Shown in pieces: positions 42,962 to 55,173 of a stretch of DNA of 64,000 nt. The translations under genes and the position numbers were made by a program. The notes below the pieces were generated by a model, which did no database searches, was not told the DNA's origin, and worked only from the letters and a program-made list of their open reading frames with translations. The stretch lies in contig NC_092335.1 of the NCBI RefSeq assembly GCF_046630445.1, positions 317,054,001-317,118,000 of the forward strand, given 5' to 3'. The stretch's first letter is position 1. Each line of letters begins with the position of its first letter. The DNA is from Rutidosis leptorrhynchoides (taxonomy: Eukaryota > Streptophyta > Magnoliopsida > Asterales > Asteraceae).

Positions 42962-45356
42962 TGTAACGACCCAAAAAAATCGTCATTGACGGTGCCGTTA
43001 ATTTACGTCCCGTTACGTGGTCATAGTCCCTATATGAGACGCGTTTGACCAAAATTATGTCGCATTCATTCGAAACGTACAAGACTTACAAAGTTTAGTT
43101 TATCAAACAGTTCGACAACATGTATAAGTTTACAAAAGTGGTAAAGTATAAATGAAATAACTTGCGACATAATATAAGTTGAAAATCACAGTTTGCTATA
43201 AATAGCGTAAGTATGTATACTTAAGTTAAATCCAAAAGTGCTATCGCTAGCGTATGCATGTATGCTTGACTCCAAGTAAGTAATCAAAGTGTGCAGAAGC
43301 ACGTATCAAGTAGCCAAGTATGAACCTGAGAAACATATAGAAAACTGTCAACGAAAAACGTTGGTGAAATCATAGGTGTATTTGTAAACGTTGTTTTGAA
43401 CCACAAGATTTAGTATTTCCATAACGTTGATTATCTAAATCGTTTGCATTCCAAAAGTATGTTCGCGAGCACCCAATTATCAAACTTAACTGTTTTTCAC
43501 CCTGTTACATAGTGTTAGAACATACACTATACTCGAAAATATATTTCATCCGCTAACGGTAGCGAACCGTCCGTATGAGGGCTCGTCAAGCCCATGTGAT
43601 CACATAACATAAGTTCACGTTTACACCCTGCAAATGTAACTAATGATAATTGAATTGAGGCGTTTTGTTATAACTCGCTGTGGAATGTTTGTTTTCATAC
43701 TTGTGTTCAAAGCATAAAAGTATGATACGTATATGTTTCGCATCCCATAGTTTAAAGAGTAAAAGTTGTTGAAAAGGTGGGACTATGATCTCACCTCGAG
43801 TGCACGAGTATAAAGGTACTTCACAAAGTAAACATGTGCATGAAAGTTGTTTAGCCTTGACCTAAACAAGTAAGTTGTATCAATTCCTGGTTACGACACA
43901 AGTGTTCAATTAGTCATATGGCTCGTTACAACTCGATTAATAAAGCATGTGAATCAAGTTGTCAAGTTTCATGCAAGAATCAAGTATAAAAGAAGATTAG
44001 AACGATTGCACAAGTTTTTGGTTAAGTTTAACTAAAAGTCAAACTTGGTCAAGGTCAAAGTCAACGGGGTGGGTCGGGTATCCGACAATTTTTCTAAGTT
44101 ATACAATCATATATGAGCATGTTGGCCAAGTTTCATGTTAATCGGAGGTGCGTAGCATAGTTAGAATTAAATGAAAAATGATAATTTTGGACAGCCCCTG
44201 ATAGATCATCTAGATGGCGTCCAGTAGTGAAGGGTGGGACGGCGTCCAAGATTTGGGATGGCGTCCCAATGAACTACAGGTTGCTGAAGCTGAAATTTGA
44301 CAAGTCTCGAACCAAACTCATTTCAAACACAACTTATGAACCGAAAACACTCAAGACATGTATCTTATATCGTTGGAAAGGTATTTTGACGAAGAATACA
44401 ACTAATCACCTATCATCAAACAAATACATCACTTAAAATGACCAAATCCTCATCGAATGATTGTTAAAGTTCATCATTGATGTTTCAAGTTTGTAAAACG
44501 TATTTTATGATTCGGGCAACCAATTTACATGTATTATATGCCGTTTCGAAGGTAATTAAACATACATTGCAACTAAACACTTACTAACAACATTAACAAG
44601 CATCCAATGCATCAAAAGTTCATTTTAAAAGCTATCAAACCCTAACCAAGAATCACAAAATCAATAATCATGTTAGTGAAGTTTTCCAAGTCAACCTACA
44701 CATCGAATTGAAGCTAATGATGCTAGTAACACATTTAATATATGAACTTTAACATTTAAACAACATTTAATCATCCAAAATCAAAGATTAAGCACACCCA
44801 TTTCAAGTGTTCATGCTAGTTACTCAAAACAACAAATCGAGCAACTAAACACATATTCATGTTAGACTTGAGCCATAGACACTAATTAACACCATTTCAA
44901 GTCAAAAATACTAAGAACATGAAATCTAGAGATGAAATTTGTACCAAAATGTAGAGGATGAAGAGAGGATCACGAATATGTAATTTGTTTTATTGCAAGC
45001 TTCCTAGATCAAATTTAGATGATGAATGAATGATTTGGGTGTTTGAGAGTAAAAGTGGAAGTATGAAGGATGAGGAGGTGAATGAATGAATGGTGAGGAA
45101 GAGTGGTGACTAGTTCAACTAGTTGCCACTTTGGCCCAATGGCGAATTTTGTCCCTCGAGTTTAAAAGCGGGTGCGTAAATTAACCAAACGAATAAATTT
45201 TAAATATGTGAGAATAAACGGAAGATATTATAATCGAATAACGGAAATATCAAGAACGTTAGTTAATGAAAAATACGAATTTAGATAACGAAAGATATTA
45301 TCTAAAAAAAAGACGGTGTTAAAAATAAATTTAACGGAAAAATGCGGGATGTTACA
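42962..45356 (-). repeat. Right LTR of element C (complete, 2395 bp)
   Basis: TGTAACGACCC...GATGTTACA. It is the full-length reference that shows where D and B entered the left LTR. Its last part (44608-45356) holds no gene. Confidence 0.9.
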
Positions 45357-46418
45357 GAAACAATCAACCATCATTGATCACCATACAATCGATCACCACT
45401 TTCTCTCTCACCCTTCTTCTTCGTTGAATCACCATAATTCACCAACCTCATGTTGCTATCATGAAGATCAAACTGCAGCCCCATCGTGGACTGCTGCAAC
45501 CATCGAAACAGCCACCACCAACTGGACGATCACCATGTTGTAGTCACCACCATCAAACCCTTTTTACTGCTGCAGTCACCATTTTCTTTTTATTTTCTAT
45601 CGAGTTACAACCGAGACCCAACACCACCTTTATTCATTTATTTTTTTCGTTTCTCTCCTGACCGAAGAACCCATGAAAACTGCATATATTATCTCTCTGC
45701 TACGCTGCTACCGCAGCAGCAGTCCCATCATATGTTTTCTGTTCCCTTTTTACAGTTATAAACCCAAAAACTTCGAAACCCATTTGAGAAGACGATGAAT
45801 AGTAATTTGTAATAATTATTCGTTTATGTTTCTTTTCAAAACACAACCATTGAAACCCATTCATGATACTGTGAATGATGAGGAGATGGAGATTACGATT
45901 AATACGTGTAAAGATAATGAACCAATAGATGGCAGTTGTTAGCTCCTATTTTATGATTTAAACAATCATGAATCGTCACCATGATTGAACCATTGTTGTT
46001 CCAGTCATCATGTACTGCTTCTGTTAATATTTACAACCCTAACCGCTGTGATTAATTTTCTTTGCTTCCTGCTCGAACAACGATTGCATTCACTAGACTA
46101 TTGTTATTATTCATCGGTTTAGATTATGTTATCGGCCGACAACTATAATCATGTGGGACCCGGAGCTGCTGCTTTTGTGTTTTAGAAAAGCAGATATAAA
46201 AAAATAAAAAGGGAATCGTGAAGATAGTTTAAGAGCAGGGATTGGGCTGCCGTGTTATTTGGATTTTCTATTGGGTCGTATTTGTTTTTGGGCCGAGATC
46301 AGTTTCAAGATCCTGTTGGGCCAAGAAAAATTACGGGTTATGAAGTTGAAGGGGAAATATAATAAAAAGGGGTTAAATAAAACTAAATCAGTAAACAAAA
46401 CAGATAAGCAGGGTTAGA

Positions 46419-46480
46419 GGGACGGTTAGAGTGGGTGTCGGTTAGCGAAAGGTCTTGGGTTCGAACCCGGTCTGGGGCAA
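46419..46480 (+). other. tRNA-like Pol III box module (46 kb copy)
   Basis: GGTTCGAACCC is a perfect B box, preceded by a weak A-box-like GGGTGTCGGTTAGC. It is followed by TTCTTTTTGGAAAAGC and then an ATT microsatellite. It is too degenerate to fold as a tRNA. Confidence 0.55.
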
Positions 46481-46543
46481 TTCTTTTTGGAAAAGCTTTT
46501 AAAGGTAGTGTTACTTATTTTATTATTAATATTATTATTATTG

Positions 46544-46545
<2 letters not shown>

Positions 46546-46591
<46 letters not shown>
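46546..46591. repeat. (ATT)n microsatellite
   Basis: Uninterrupted ATT triplets about 70 bp after the tRNA-like module. A second run lies at about 46694-46732. Confidence 0.95.
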
Positions 46592-46592
<1 letters not shown>

Positions 46593-46693
46593 CATTATAA
46601 TTATTATAATTATTATTAATTATGGTTATTGTTATTAAGTAAATTGTTATTATTAACATTAACACAAGTTATATCATTATCATTATTATTTTT

Positions 46694-46732
<39 letters not shown>

Positions 46733-47273
46733 TTTATGAATATTATTATTATTATTATTAATTTTATGAAGATTATAATTATTATTATTATCATTACTAA
46801 TATTATTATTATAAAATAATACAACTTTTTAGTTATTATTATTAATATTATCTTATCAAATGATTTTTAGTTATATAACACAATATTTAATACATATAAC
46901 ATATCTATATTAACATTTTATAATAAATACTTATCTAAAGTACATAAAATAGAAATATTTAAATTAATGAAACATATAATTTATTAATATAACAATTATA
47001 TTACTATTAATAATATATAAATTTGTTCGATTACAATTAGATGTGTTAATATATATATAAATGATATAGGTTCATGAATCCGAGGCCAACCCTGCATTAT
47101 TCAGTTTCGTCGTATGCATATTTTTACTACAAAATATCGTATTGTGAGTTTCATTTGCTCCCCTTTACTCTTTACGTTTTTGGGCTGAGAATACATGTAA
47201 ATGCTTTATTAACTATTTTACAATATTTATATGCGTGAGTTCATGCAAATCCGAGGCCAACCCTGCATTATTT

Positions 47274-48909
47274 GGTTATTCCAAATAATATATATAGATG
47301 CTTCGATATGATATGTCAAAACCTTGTATACGTGTCCCGATATTTAAAGTGCGTAAAATAAATACAGAAATTAAATGATGATAAATAAAATGCGTAAAGT
47401 AAATAACAGAAATTAAATGATGATAAATAAAATTGAGAGAATGTAAATTGCGATAATTAAATTATGATAAATAAAGTGTAATCAGTTAGCTGGGAACAAT
47501 TAGCTAGGAACAATTAACGTGGATTCTTAACAAAATTTCTCATAGTTAATTTGTTTGTTTCTAACAAATTTTATTTTGTCAAATGTTTCCTTCATTATGC
47601 CACTTGATTTTTGATAAATCAAAATCTAAATATGAAATTGGATGAATATGGTTATTCTGGGGTGAACGGATTTGTATATAGGTGGACGTAAGTAGGATAG
47701 TAAACAACTGTTGAATCAGCTTCGAAGAATGTACAGTGTAACTTATTAATGTGAAATCTGAATATTCCTCGGGTATTACCTACCCGTTAAAATATTTTCA
47801 CAATTAACACTTTGTACGAAAGAATTTTTAATTACAATCATTATGAAAACATATATACATATTTATTTTCTTTAGACTTAATCAAGGATTTAATGAGTCA
47901 ATGTGATATTAAACTCATCAGATTTACGATTAGAGCTATGGTACATAATCTCTAAAACATTAGAGTTTACATAATCGCCATGTAGAACAAAGATGATTGA
48001 TGTAGAACGATACATAGATTGATGATTATAATCGATGTACAGAATGAGGTGTTAAGGCGTATGTTATTGATGATACGGGTGCTGTTATTGATGATACTGT
48101 TGGTGTCGGTGATGTTGCTGAAGCTGGTATGTTTTGCACCATATTTTCCAAGGCTACATCTCGGGCGCGAAACTCATTGACTTCTTATTTTATTCCGGGA
48201 TGATTGTCGGTCAGAACGAGCGGATGAATAAAGTTTTGAATTTGAGATAGTATATAATCATGGCGAGATATTCGGGTAATGAGGGCGAAAATAGTGTTTC
48301 GGATTGGTTCGCTGGTGAATGCTTCAGGTTCTTCGCCAAGAGTGCAGGTTGGTGGGTGGAAGGGATCGCCTTCTTCTCGTTTCCATCGGTTAAGTCAACT
48401 ACGAACCCATTATATGAATTGGGGATGACTGATTGGTTGATTCATTCCGGTGACGCTGATAGGTGAAACTCCATATCAGAATAGCTGTCGGAATCCGAAG
48501 AATTCGAACTGGTTGAGGGATTCATCTCGTACGATCAGATGAAGGACTTTTCGATAAGAAATAGATTATAGGATGTAGATTAGTACTCTGCAATATATAA
48601 TTTACATATGTATATATAATACTAAAATCCCATAAGTTACGGAGAAATCTACGGAAGCTGTCAGGCAAAGGTAACAATAACAGATACGCTAAGATATGAC
48701 TTTATCTATACACTGTCTATGCATTAGAGGCAGTAAGACATGTCTAGACTTAGGATGATAAGCAGGCGATTTCTGACTGGAAATGATAAGCAAAACTTTT
48801 GACATGCAGACACGGTCGAAGTCCAGACTCACTAATGCATCTAAACAACTATCAGTTAGACATACTAATGCAAGACCTGGTTCGCTAAGACCACCGCTCT
48901 GATACCAAC
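47274..48909 (-). repeat. Partial interior of an E-type element (tandem copy of 59666-61299)
   Basis: Near-identical to 59666-61299, including the primer site at 48896-48907, the GCATTAGTG-type boxes (48830-48838 and 48863-48871, the latter with one change), the internal polypurine motif (47771-47790) and the broken leader ORF. It abuts the left LTR of E exactly as an element interior should. That LTR is therefore shared by two interiors. Confidence 0.85.
48107..48525 (-). pseudogene. Broken homologue of the 144-aa leader ORF (left E-type interior)
   Basis: Starts MNPSTSSNSSDSDSYSDMEF. After a frameshift it continues with REEGDPFHPP, LGEEPEAFTS, SRHDYIL and VALENMVQ-like segments matching the ORF at 7593-8027. 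Several stops interrupt it. Confidence 0.75.
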
Positions 48910-50530
48910 TGTAAAGACCCGTCCTAATCCATCTGGAAGAAGTCCGTATCGATTATAAACGATTCACAATAGTTGATTACATCGCGAGGTACTTGACCTC
49001 TATATGATACATTTTACAAACATTGCATTCGTTTTTGAAAAGACAACATTTCATTACATTGAAAGTTGACGACATGCATCTCATTTCCTAATGTATCTAA
49101 CTATAATTGACTCAATAATAATCTTGATGAACTCGACGACTAGAATGCAACGTCTTTTGAAATATGTCATGAATGACTCCAAGTAATATCCCTAAAATGA
49201 GCAAATGCACAGCGGAAGATTTCTTTCGTACCTGAGAATAAACATGCTTTAACCAAAAGGTTGGTGAGTTCATTAGTTTAACATAAATAATCATTTCCAT
49301 CATTTTAATAGACCACAAGATTTTCATTTCTCATAAATATACGTCCCATACATAGAGACAAAAATATCATTCATATGGATTGAACACCTGGTAACCGACG
49401 TTAACTTAATGCATAGAATATCCCCAAAATAGAACCTCTCGTCTGTATAAAAATCTCGAAGTACTAAAGCATTCGTACCCCGAATGGGACTTGTCAAGGT
49501 CCATAGATCTATCTTTAGGATTCGCGTCAATCAGGGGCCATTTCCCTAAATTCTTAGGTTACCAGACTTGAAGGGCAATATTCGGTTTAATAATCCAACT
49601 ATATAATGTAGTTTTTGATCACTTGTGTCTATTTCGTAAAACATTTATAAAAGCAGCGCATGTATTCTCAGTCCCAAAAATATATATTGCAAAAGCATTT
49701 AAAAAGGGAGCAAATGAAACTCACATATTGTATTTTGTAGTAAAAATACATTCGACAATATTGAACAATGCAGGGTTTGGCCTCGGATTCACGAACCTAT
49801 ATCATTTGTATATATATTAAAATGTATAATCGTATTCGAACAAGTCTATATATTATAACTTGAATTATATATTATACTTATTTAGTTTATGTATATATTT
49901 AAAATGTTTAATATCTATATATTTGGTTATATTAATATATCTCTATGTATATATGGTTAGTATTATATGAAAATATTCTTAATTCGTTATATATAAGTAT
50001 TTATATAAATAATGTTATTATATTTGATATGTGATATATAAACTATTAATATGATTATAATATATGTATTAAGTATATTTTAGGTACAAAATATTTATTT
50101 GTAACGAAAATGATAGTTTTTATAATAATGATTTACTACTAATAATAACTTTCTTAATATTGATAATACTAATACTAATATTAATAACAATATTGTTAAA
50201 ATATGTTAATGATAATAATAGTAAAACTAATAATTACGAAAATGATATTTATACCAATATTAGTGAGAGTAATAATAACTTGTATTGTTTTATAATAACA
50301 ATAATAATAATCCTAAACATATTCATAATAATAAAAACAGTACTAAAAATGGTACAATTACTAATATTTACAAAAATAATAATAAGTTGCATTATTTTTG
50401 TCACTAATTATAATGTTTATAATGATAATTCTATTATGTTCCTAATAATGATAATAATAATAATAATAATAATAATAATCCTAATACTTAATAATAATAA
50501 TAATACTAATAATAATATTAATAATAATAA

Positions 50531-50532
50531 TG

Positions 50533-50622
<90 letters not shown>
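50531..50622. repeat. (AAT)n microsatellite
   Basis: About 90 bases of AAT triplets, with more interrupted AAT from 50447. It lies 40 bp from the tRNA-like module. Confidence 0.95.
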
Positions 50623-50662
50623 TAAAAGGTTTATACCCTTTAAAGGTTTCTGTAAAAAGAAT

Positions 50663-50737
50663 TGGTCCAGACCGGGTTCGAACCCGCGACCTCTCGCACA
50701 CTCGACAACACATCGAACCAGTTGAGCTGGCTTGTCC
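50663..50737 (-). other. tRNA-like module in left LTR of E
   Basis: 75 nt on the minus strand, starting GGACAAG and ending GGACCA. The A box CAGCTCAACTGG and B box GGTTCGAACCC are 32 nt apart, normal Pol III type 2 spacing. The acceptor-like ends pair at about 5 of 7 positions, so it is a pseudo-tRNA or SINE head rather than a working tRNA gene. Confidence 0.6.
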
Positions 50738-51740
50738 TTCTGATTAAATCCGTATCCATATATATATATAACCCATTCTAATATGTTTCCATCTTCTTCT
50801 TCGTTCTTAACCCAGACGACTAATGATCGAATCAAGTTGATAACGAATTTACTAGGATTAATACTTAAGCCGAAACGACTCATCATAATTATATTGCAAT
50901 TACAGAAGCAAAATAACGAGGATTTCGCTGTAACAGTTTAAAAATATCAAAGAACAATTCAACCCAAACTCAACATTTGATTTCAAGATTTTGAACGTTT
51001 TAGTCATAAGTTAAAACATGAAATATATTTCAAATAACTCTTAAAAACTATTCCAATCACCAATTGAACAATTAACATCGAAACAACAGCAAATTTCCTC
51101 AAGAACAAATCAGTTGACTTTTTCAAATTAAGTTTGACTTTCAAAATTGGAATTCGTTAAAAGGATTTGGAGTTTAAGACTTTACAGACAGTTTAAATAG
51201 ATGATTACTAACCTCATTACATTAATACATTTCTGAAATTGATGTTGAATTCACGATTTTGATATAATGAACAAAAACAAAAGACGGGACTGGTTCTAGC
51301 TTATATATGTTCGAAAAATTTTTTATATAATGATTTTTATTTGATGATTGATAATGAAACACTGAATGATTCTATTTAAGCTTCGACTGATTGATGAATT
51401 TTTATGATAATAGGCTCAACAGGTAGGTCACGGACGAAGGAAAATAATAGAGAAAGAAAGAAGAACAAAATAAAATAATATGGTAGGGATCTGATAATTA
51501 TCTCGCGTATCTATCTGATTATCTAATATCTATACTGATTATCTAATTCAATTATTTATATAATGTAATATATTAATATTAATAATAATTATATTTACAC
51601 TAATAATAATAATAATGACTATTATTTTATCTATAAAATAATTAGTTAATAACTTATAAATATTTCCATAAAAAAATATTATAAGTATTTTCATACCATT
51701 TTTATAAATTTGGATATACATATAATAATTATGTATAGAT

Positions 51741-51747
<7 letters not shown>

Positions 51748-51786
<39 letters not shown>

Positions 51787-52015
51787 GAGATATTAAATAT
51801 TAATACAGATTTTCATATTAATGAAAGTAGTCATAATATAATAATGACTATAACCTTACTTGTACTTACATATATTATCATTACAATTTATTAATCTTGT
51901 AATATCTAATAATTACATAATATATATATATATAACAGCAAATTTTAAATATTTAATATCGATTTATTTTATATATTATAATGTGCATAGTCAATAATTT
52001 TATATATCATCAAGC

Positions 52016-52062
<47 letters not shown>

Positions 52063-52327
52063 CTGTTACATATTTAATTATATTTTGAATACCCAATAAA
52101 TAAATATATTAATTGTATATATATATATTGAAACAATAATTTCAGAGTATAATCTCTAATACTTTGGTAATATTGATAAATTATTTTCAAAATCATTTGG
52201 GTTCAATATACTCTATATATCCAAAATAACAAGTTTTAGTTATCTTAAGTTGTCTTCCATAATAATCAAATCATATAATAGTTCATTAATATATTTAATT
52301 TATTATTTATAATTATTTACATATATC

Positions 52328-52401
<74 letters not shown>
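51748..52401. repeat. Cluster of (TA)n runs
   Basis: Long TA runs at about 51748-51782, 52019-52061 and 52331-52401 inside the E LTR, separated by AT-rich sequence with no ORF. Confidence 0.9.
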
Positions 52402-52407
<6 letters not shown>

Positions 52408-52565
52408 CATTTCTGTTAATTAAAGGTTCGTGAATCTTCGGAAATAGTCGATGGTCAATCGGACAATTCAAAATTTTGAGACTCAACCTAACAGACTTTG
52501 CTTATCGTGTCGAAATCATATAGAGATTAAGTTTAAATTTGGTCGGAAATTCCCGGGTCATCATA

Positions 52566-52601
52566 GTACCTACCCGTTAAATAAATTTCGTCCCGAAATT
52601 T
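52566..52601 (-). promoter_or_regulatory. 3' polypurine tract and hairpin of element E
   Basis: The minus strand reads TTAACGGGTAGGTAC beside the LTR, with the AAATTTCGGGACGAAATTT hairpin at 52583-52601, as in A and B. Confidence 0.8.
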
Positions 52602-53467
52602 GAGTGTGGTCGTCATGGTTAACAATAAAAATGTTTTCATGACGAAAATAAATTGATAACCAGAGTTTTATCATCATTGAGTAATATGGATAAAACAATT
52701 TGATTACGCTAAGCGTATGAGCGAAGCTATCACAAAAGAGTGAATTAGAGAGATAAAGTTCGTAATAACTTTTGACGTCATCGTGGTTGAATTCCGGAAT
52801 TCAAGGGATTCAAAGAAATCTTCAAAATCCAAAAGATTTGATTCTTCAACGAATAAGGAAATTAAGATCTCTATAAATAAATACGGTGATCCGCCTCGAT
52901 TACTCTGTCTGATATTTCCCTTATAAATTAAACTCTTCCGTTCTATTATTTTCACCATTCCAATACTTTCCTTCTTAGTTCGTACATCCAAAGGATTGTG
53001 AAAATGCTTAATCCAGTTCTAATCCTTGTTCTTATTCTGACTATCACAATGATCGTTCTTCTTTTCCAACTCCCACCGGAAGAATCTGTTTATTTCTACT
53101 AAGCTCTAGGGATTATTGTATTTATAATCCTCCCGTGTCTTTATATTGCTATACGCACTGATATCCATAGTTTGTAATTTCGGTGTTTTCATTGGGCTTT
53201 ATATTTTCTCTTACACTTTGAAGTCCTTGTTTATGTTTTTCTATAATCATTGTCATCCCCAATTAATACTCCCCCTATTTGCTGCGATTTATACTCTAAT
53301 TTCTATTTCGGAGCTTTGTCCCTTGGTTTCTTCTTCTTGCGATTGGGCATCTCTTGTAATGGTCCAGAATTCGCAGATATAAGTTTCAGAATGAACATCG
53401 TTAATGTCCTAAGAAAGAAACGGTAATAGCACAATTTGACTTGTCAATTTACCAGAATTCATGGAAA
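52602..53467 (-). other. Non-coding interior of element E, left part
   Basis: Homologous to 3531-3880 and about 4540-5010 of element A, without the solo LTR. No ORF shows conserved coding sequence. Confidence 0.65.
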
Positions 53468-53897
53468 GATAGGACCAGTGTTGCAGATCTCGGAATTTCT
53501 CGGCGAGATCTCGGGGAGATCTCGGTTTCAAAACTCAGCCGAGAATATTTTCCCATCTCTTTGAGATTTCTCGGTCAACGGTTAAAATCTCGGTCAACGT
53601 CACGATTTCTCGGATTTTCTCGGTGAGATCTCGGATTTTCTCGTAATTTCTCGGATTTTCTCGCAATTTCTCGGATTTTCTTCTAATTTTTCGCTCATTT
53701 CTCAAATTTTCTCGTAAAAATCCATATAAATATACATATATTTATATATTTATACATATTTATATTAAAAAAACTAGAAAGTCAACGCAAGTCAACGTCC
53801 GAGATCTCCCCGAGATTTTTCCGAGATGCCGAGATCTCCTCAAAAATGTCCAAACGAGATCTCCCCGAGATCCGAGTTCTCCAACCTTGGATAGGAC
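53468..53897. mobile_element. hAT-type MITE (53476-53889, 414 bp) with 8-bp target duplication
   Basis: GATAGGAC occurs at 53468-53475 and 53890-53897. The insert starts CAGTGTTGCAGATCTCGG, and its reverse-complemented end is CAAGGTTGGAGAACTCGG (14 of 18 identical). An 8-bp duplication and a CAGTGTTG end are hallmarks of hAT elements. The homologous interior of A (around 5010-5030) lacks the insert. The interior is full of TCTCGGATTTTCTCG and CGAGATCTCGGGGAGATCTC repeats on both arms and has no transposase, so it is non-autonomous. Confidence 0.85.
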
Positions 53898-53958
53898 TAT
53901 CAAGAAAAATATGTTCTTGATATGTTTATAGATTAGACAGAACGTAAGATTCGTGTAA

Positions 53959-54076
53959 CATGGCACATGATGACGTTATGATCTGTGAATCATCACGTTC
54001 CATTAGAAACTCAGTATGAATTACTGTAATATATTCACGTTGATCAAGTGTCATTATATCATACTAACTCATGCTT
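53959..54076 (-). other. Conserved double-hairpin module (E copy)
   Basis: Same order as in A and C: CATGGCACATG, a TGATGA/TCATCA stem, then a TAATATATT/ATTATATCA arm pair around CACGTTGATCAAGTGTC, with a couple of mismatches. Confidence 0.55.
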
Positions 54077-55173
54077 CAGTTCCCAACACTACTTCAAAAA
54101 CATTCATAATTCAAACTCGAATTTTTAAAGAAATTTAGAAACTAAAATGGTTTACTTTATGATGTAATACAGATAGCACGAAGAGATAACTAATTTTGGA
54201 CAAGAAGAGTTATGAAAATATCCTCAGAAATATCGAAGATATTTATGATGATATTTTGGGATTTCTAAGTTCGATGGTTGATGAAGAAAGATTTTCTGCA
54301 AGATTTTAACATGAGTGCGGAGCAAGATATTCGTTGAAGGTTTCATCGGATCCAGAATTGCCTGGATTCTTTGAATAAATGGTATGGTCCTTGTATTTGT
54401 CCTTGGTCTCCTTCATGGTTAGCTCAATCCGTTTTTCAGTTCCAACTTTTCTGAGCTTTTCCAACATATTATTCTTTATCATTAAACTTCCGACGATTAA
54501 GGTCGTTTACGGTTGTCTACAGTTTCTGCTGCTTCATTCAGCTTTTTCACATTCAGAGTATTGGTTTGTAGACTGAGTGCTGTTCAGAATTTCAGAATGA
54601 AAGACCATAATTCTAAAAGATAAATGTTATACATATAACTGTTGATGTAGATATGCTGTGCGTTTTCAAAGTACTGATTGTTGATTCTCGATAATTGGTA
54701 TGGCAGTTCTTGTTACAAGATGCGGATGAGTATATGATAGGGTTTCAATAAATAAATATAATGATTTATCGGAGAGATTTAAATCAATAAGTAACGAGGT
54801 TGCTGGTACGTCTGCTGGTAATATGGTAGAATATGAAAGGTTCTCCGGTAACAATAAAAGAGCACGCATATATATCAAGGTTATAATAAGGTTGTTTAGA
54901 ACGAAAAGTCGAAGTTGACTTGTTGGAGCTGTGACAAAATTGACTACTTTGGAAAGGGATTGCAAAGTTATTTTCGGTAATAACAACGCCAAAGGAGCTA
55001 GCAAAGATACGTGTTAATCGTTTACTCGGTTTCCGAGAGTTTTTCAGGTGCATAACTATATGCATAAATCTTTCTTTCCACAGATGAAGTGCGGTTGGTT
55101 CATCCTATCGATTGAAGTGTTTTCAAGAAACATGAAAGGTTTGAACGCAGATTGTAATCGTCAAGATACAAAT
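54077..55173 (-). other. Non-coding interior of element E, middle part
   Basis: Aligns with about 5207-6255 of element A. A short segment (ATGAAAGGTTCTCCGGTAAC) is strongly conserved between the two, but frames are broken on both strands. It is cut at 55173 by the foreign LTR. Confidence 0.6.

Larger units (their letters stand above)
25719..45356 (-). mobile_element. Element C: deleted Tekay-like retrotransposon, split by elements D and B
   Basis: The right LTR is 42962-45356 (2395 bp, TGTAACGACCC...TGTTACA). The left LTR survives as 25719-26891 plus 40002-40771, which align with 43468-44606 and 44608-45356. Element B splits the left LTR, and element D replaces its first ~505 bp. The 2190-bp interior (40772-42961) runs on the minus strand from a tRNA-iMet primer site to a polypurine block and keeps only integrase fragments. 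LTR divergence is clearly greater than in B, so it is older. Confidence 0.88.
45357..47273 (+). repeat. Truncated plus-strand LTR related to the 55174-59362 LTR
   Basis: From 46380 on, this aligns in order with 57280-58560: the tRNA-like box, ATT tracts, then GGTTCRTGAATCNNAGGCCAACC and GGCTGAGAATACATG. 45357-46380 is UTR-like sequence rich in CACCA and TCTC, without a supported gene. The left end is cut by element C and the right end jumps to E-type interior. The segment AATCCGAGGCCAACCCTGCA occurs twice (47079 and 47250). Confidence 0.65.
48910..52565 (-). repeat. Left LTR of element E
   Basis: Starts TGTAAAGACCC and ends TCATA (the terminal CA is mutated to TA) before the polypurine block, 3656 bp. 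It matches 61300-64000. It contains an (AAT)n tract (50531-50622), a tRNA-like module (50663-50737) and several TA runs. Poly-Asn, poly-Ile and poly-Leu ORFs here are microsatellite artefacts. Confidence 0.88.

Noticed and set aside
45316..45761. Overlapping ORFs rich in His, Thr and Pro after element C
   Set aside because: Frames overlap, none has a motif, and the region aligns in order with a non-coding LTR at 56100-57290.
48260..48466. 68-codon plus-strand ORF with a near-identical copy at 60650-60856
   Set aside because: It is antisense to the broken leader ORF homologue, and the similarity reflects the tandem duplication.
50663..50737. A genuine tRNA gene
   Set aside because: The A and B boxes are good, but the acceptor, D and T stems do not pair well and the copies sit inside LTRs, so it is called tRNA-like only.
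50160..50747. 195-codon ORF with long poly-Asn (also 46426-46665, 55862-56095, 62790-63119 and poly-Leu/poly-Ile counterparts)
   Set aside because: These are translations of AAT/ATT microsatellites in LTRs. The PGSNPRP-like tail is the tRNA-like module read as protein.
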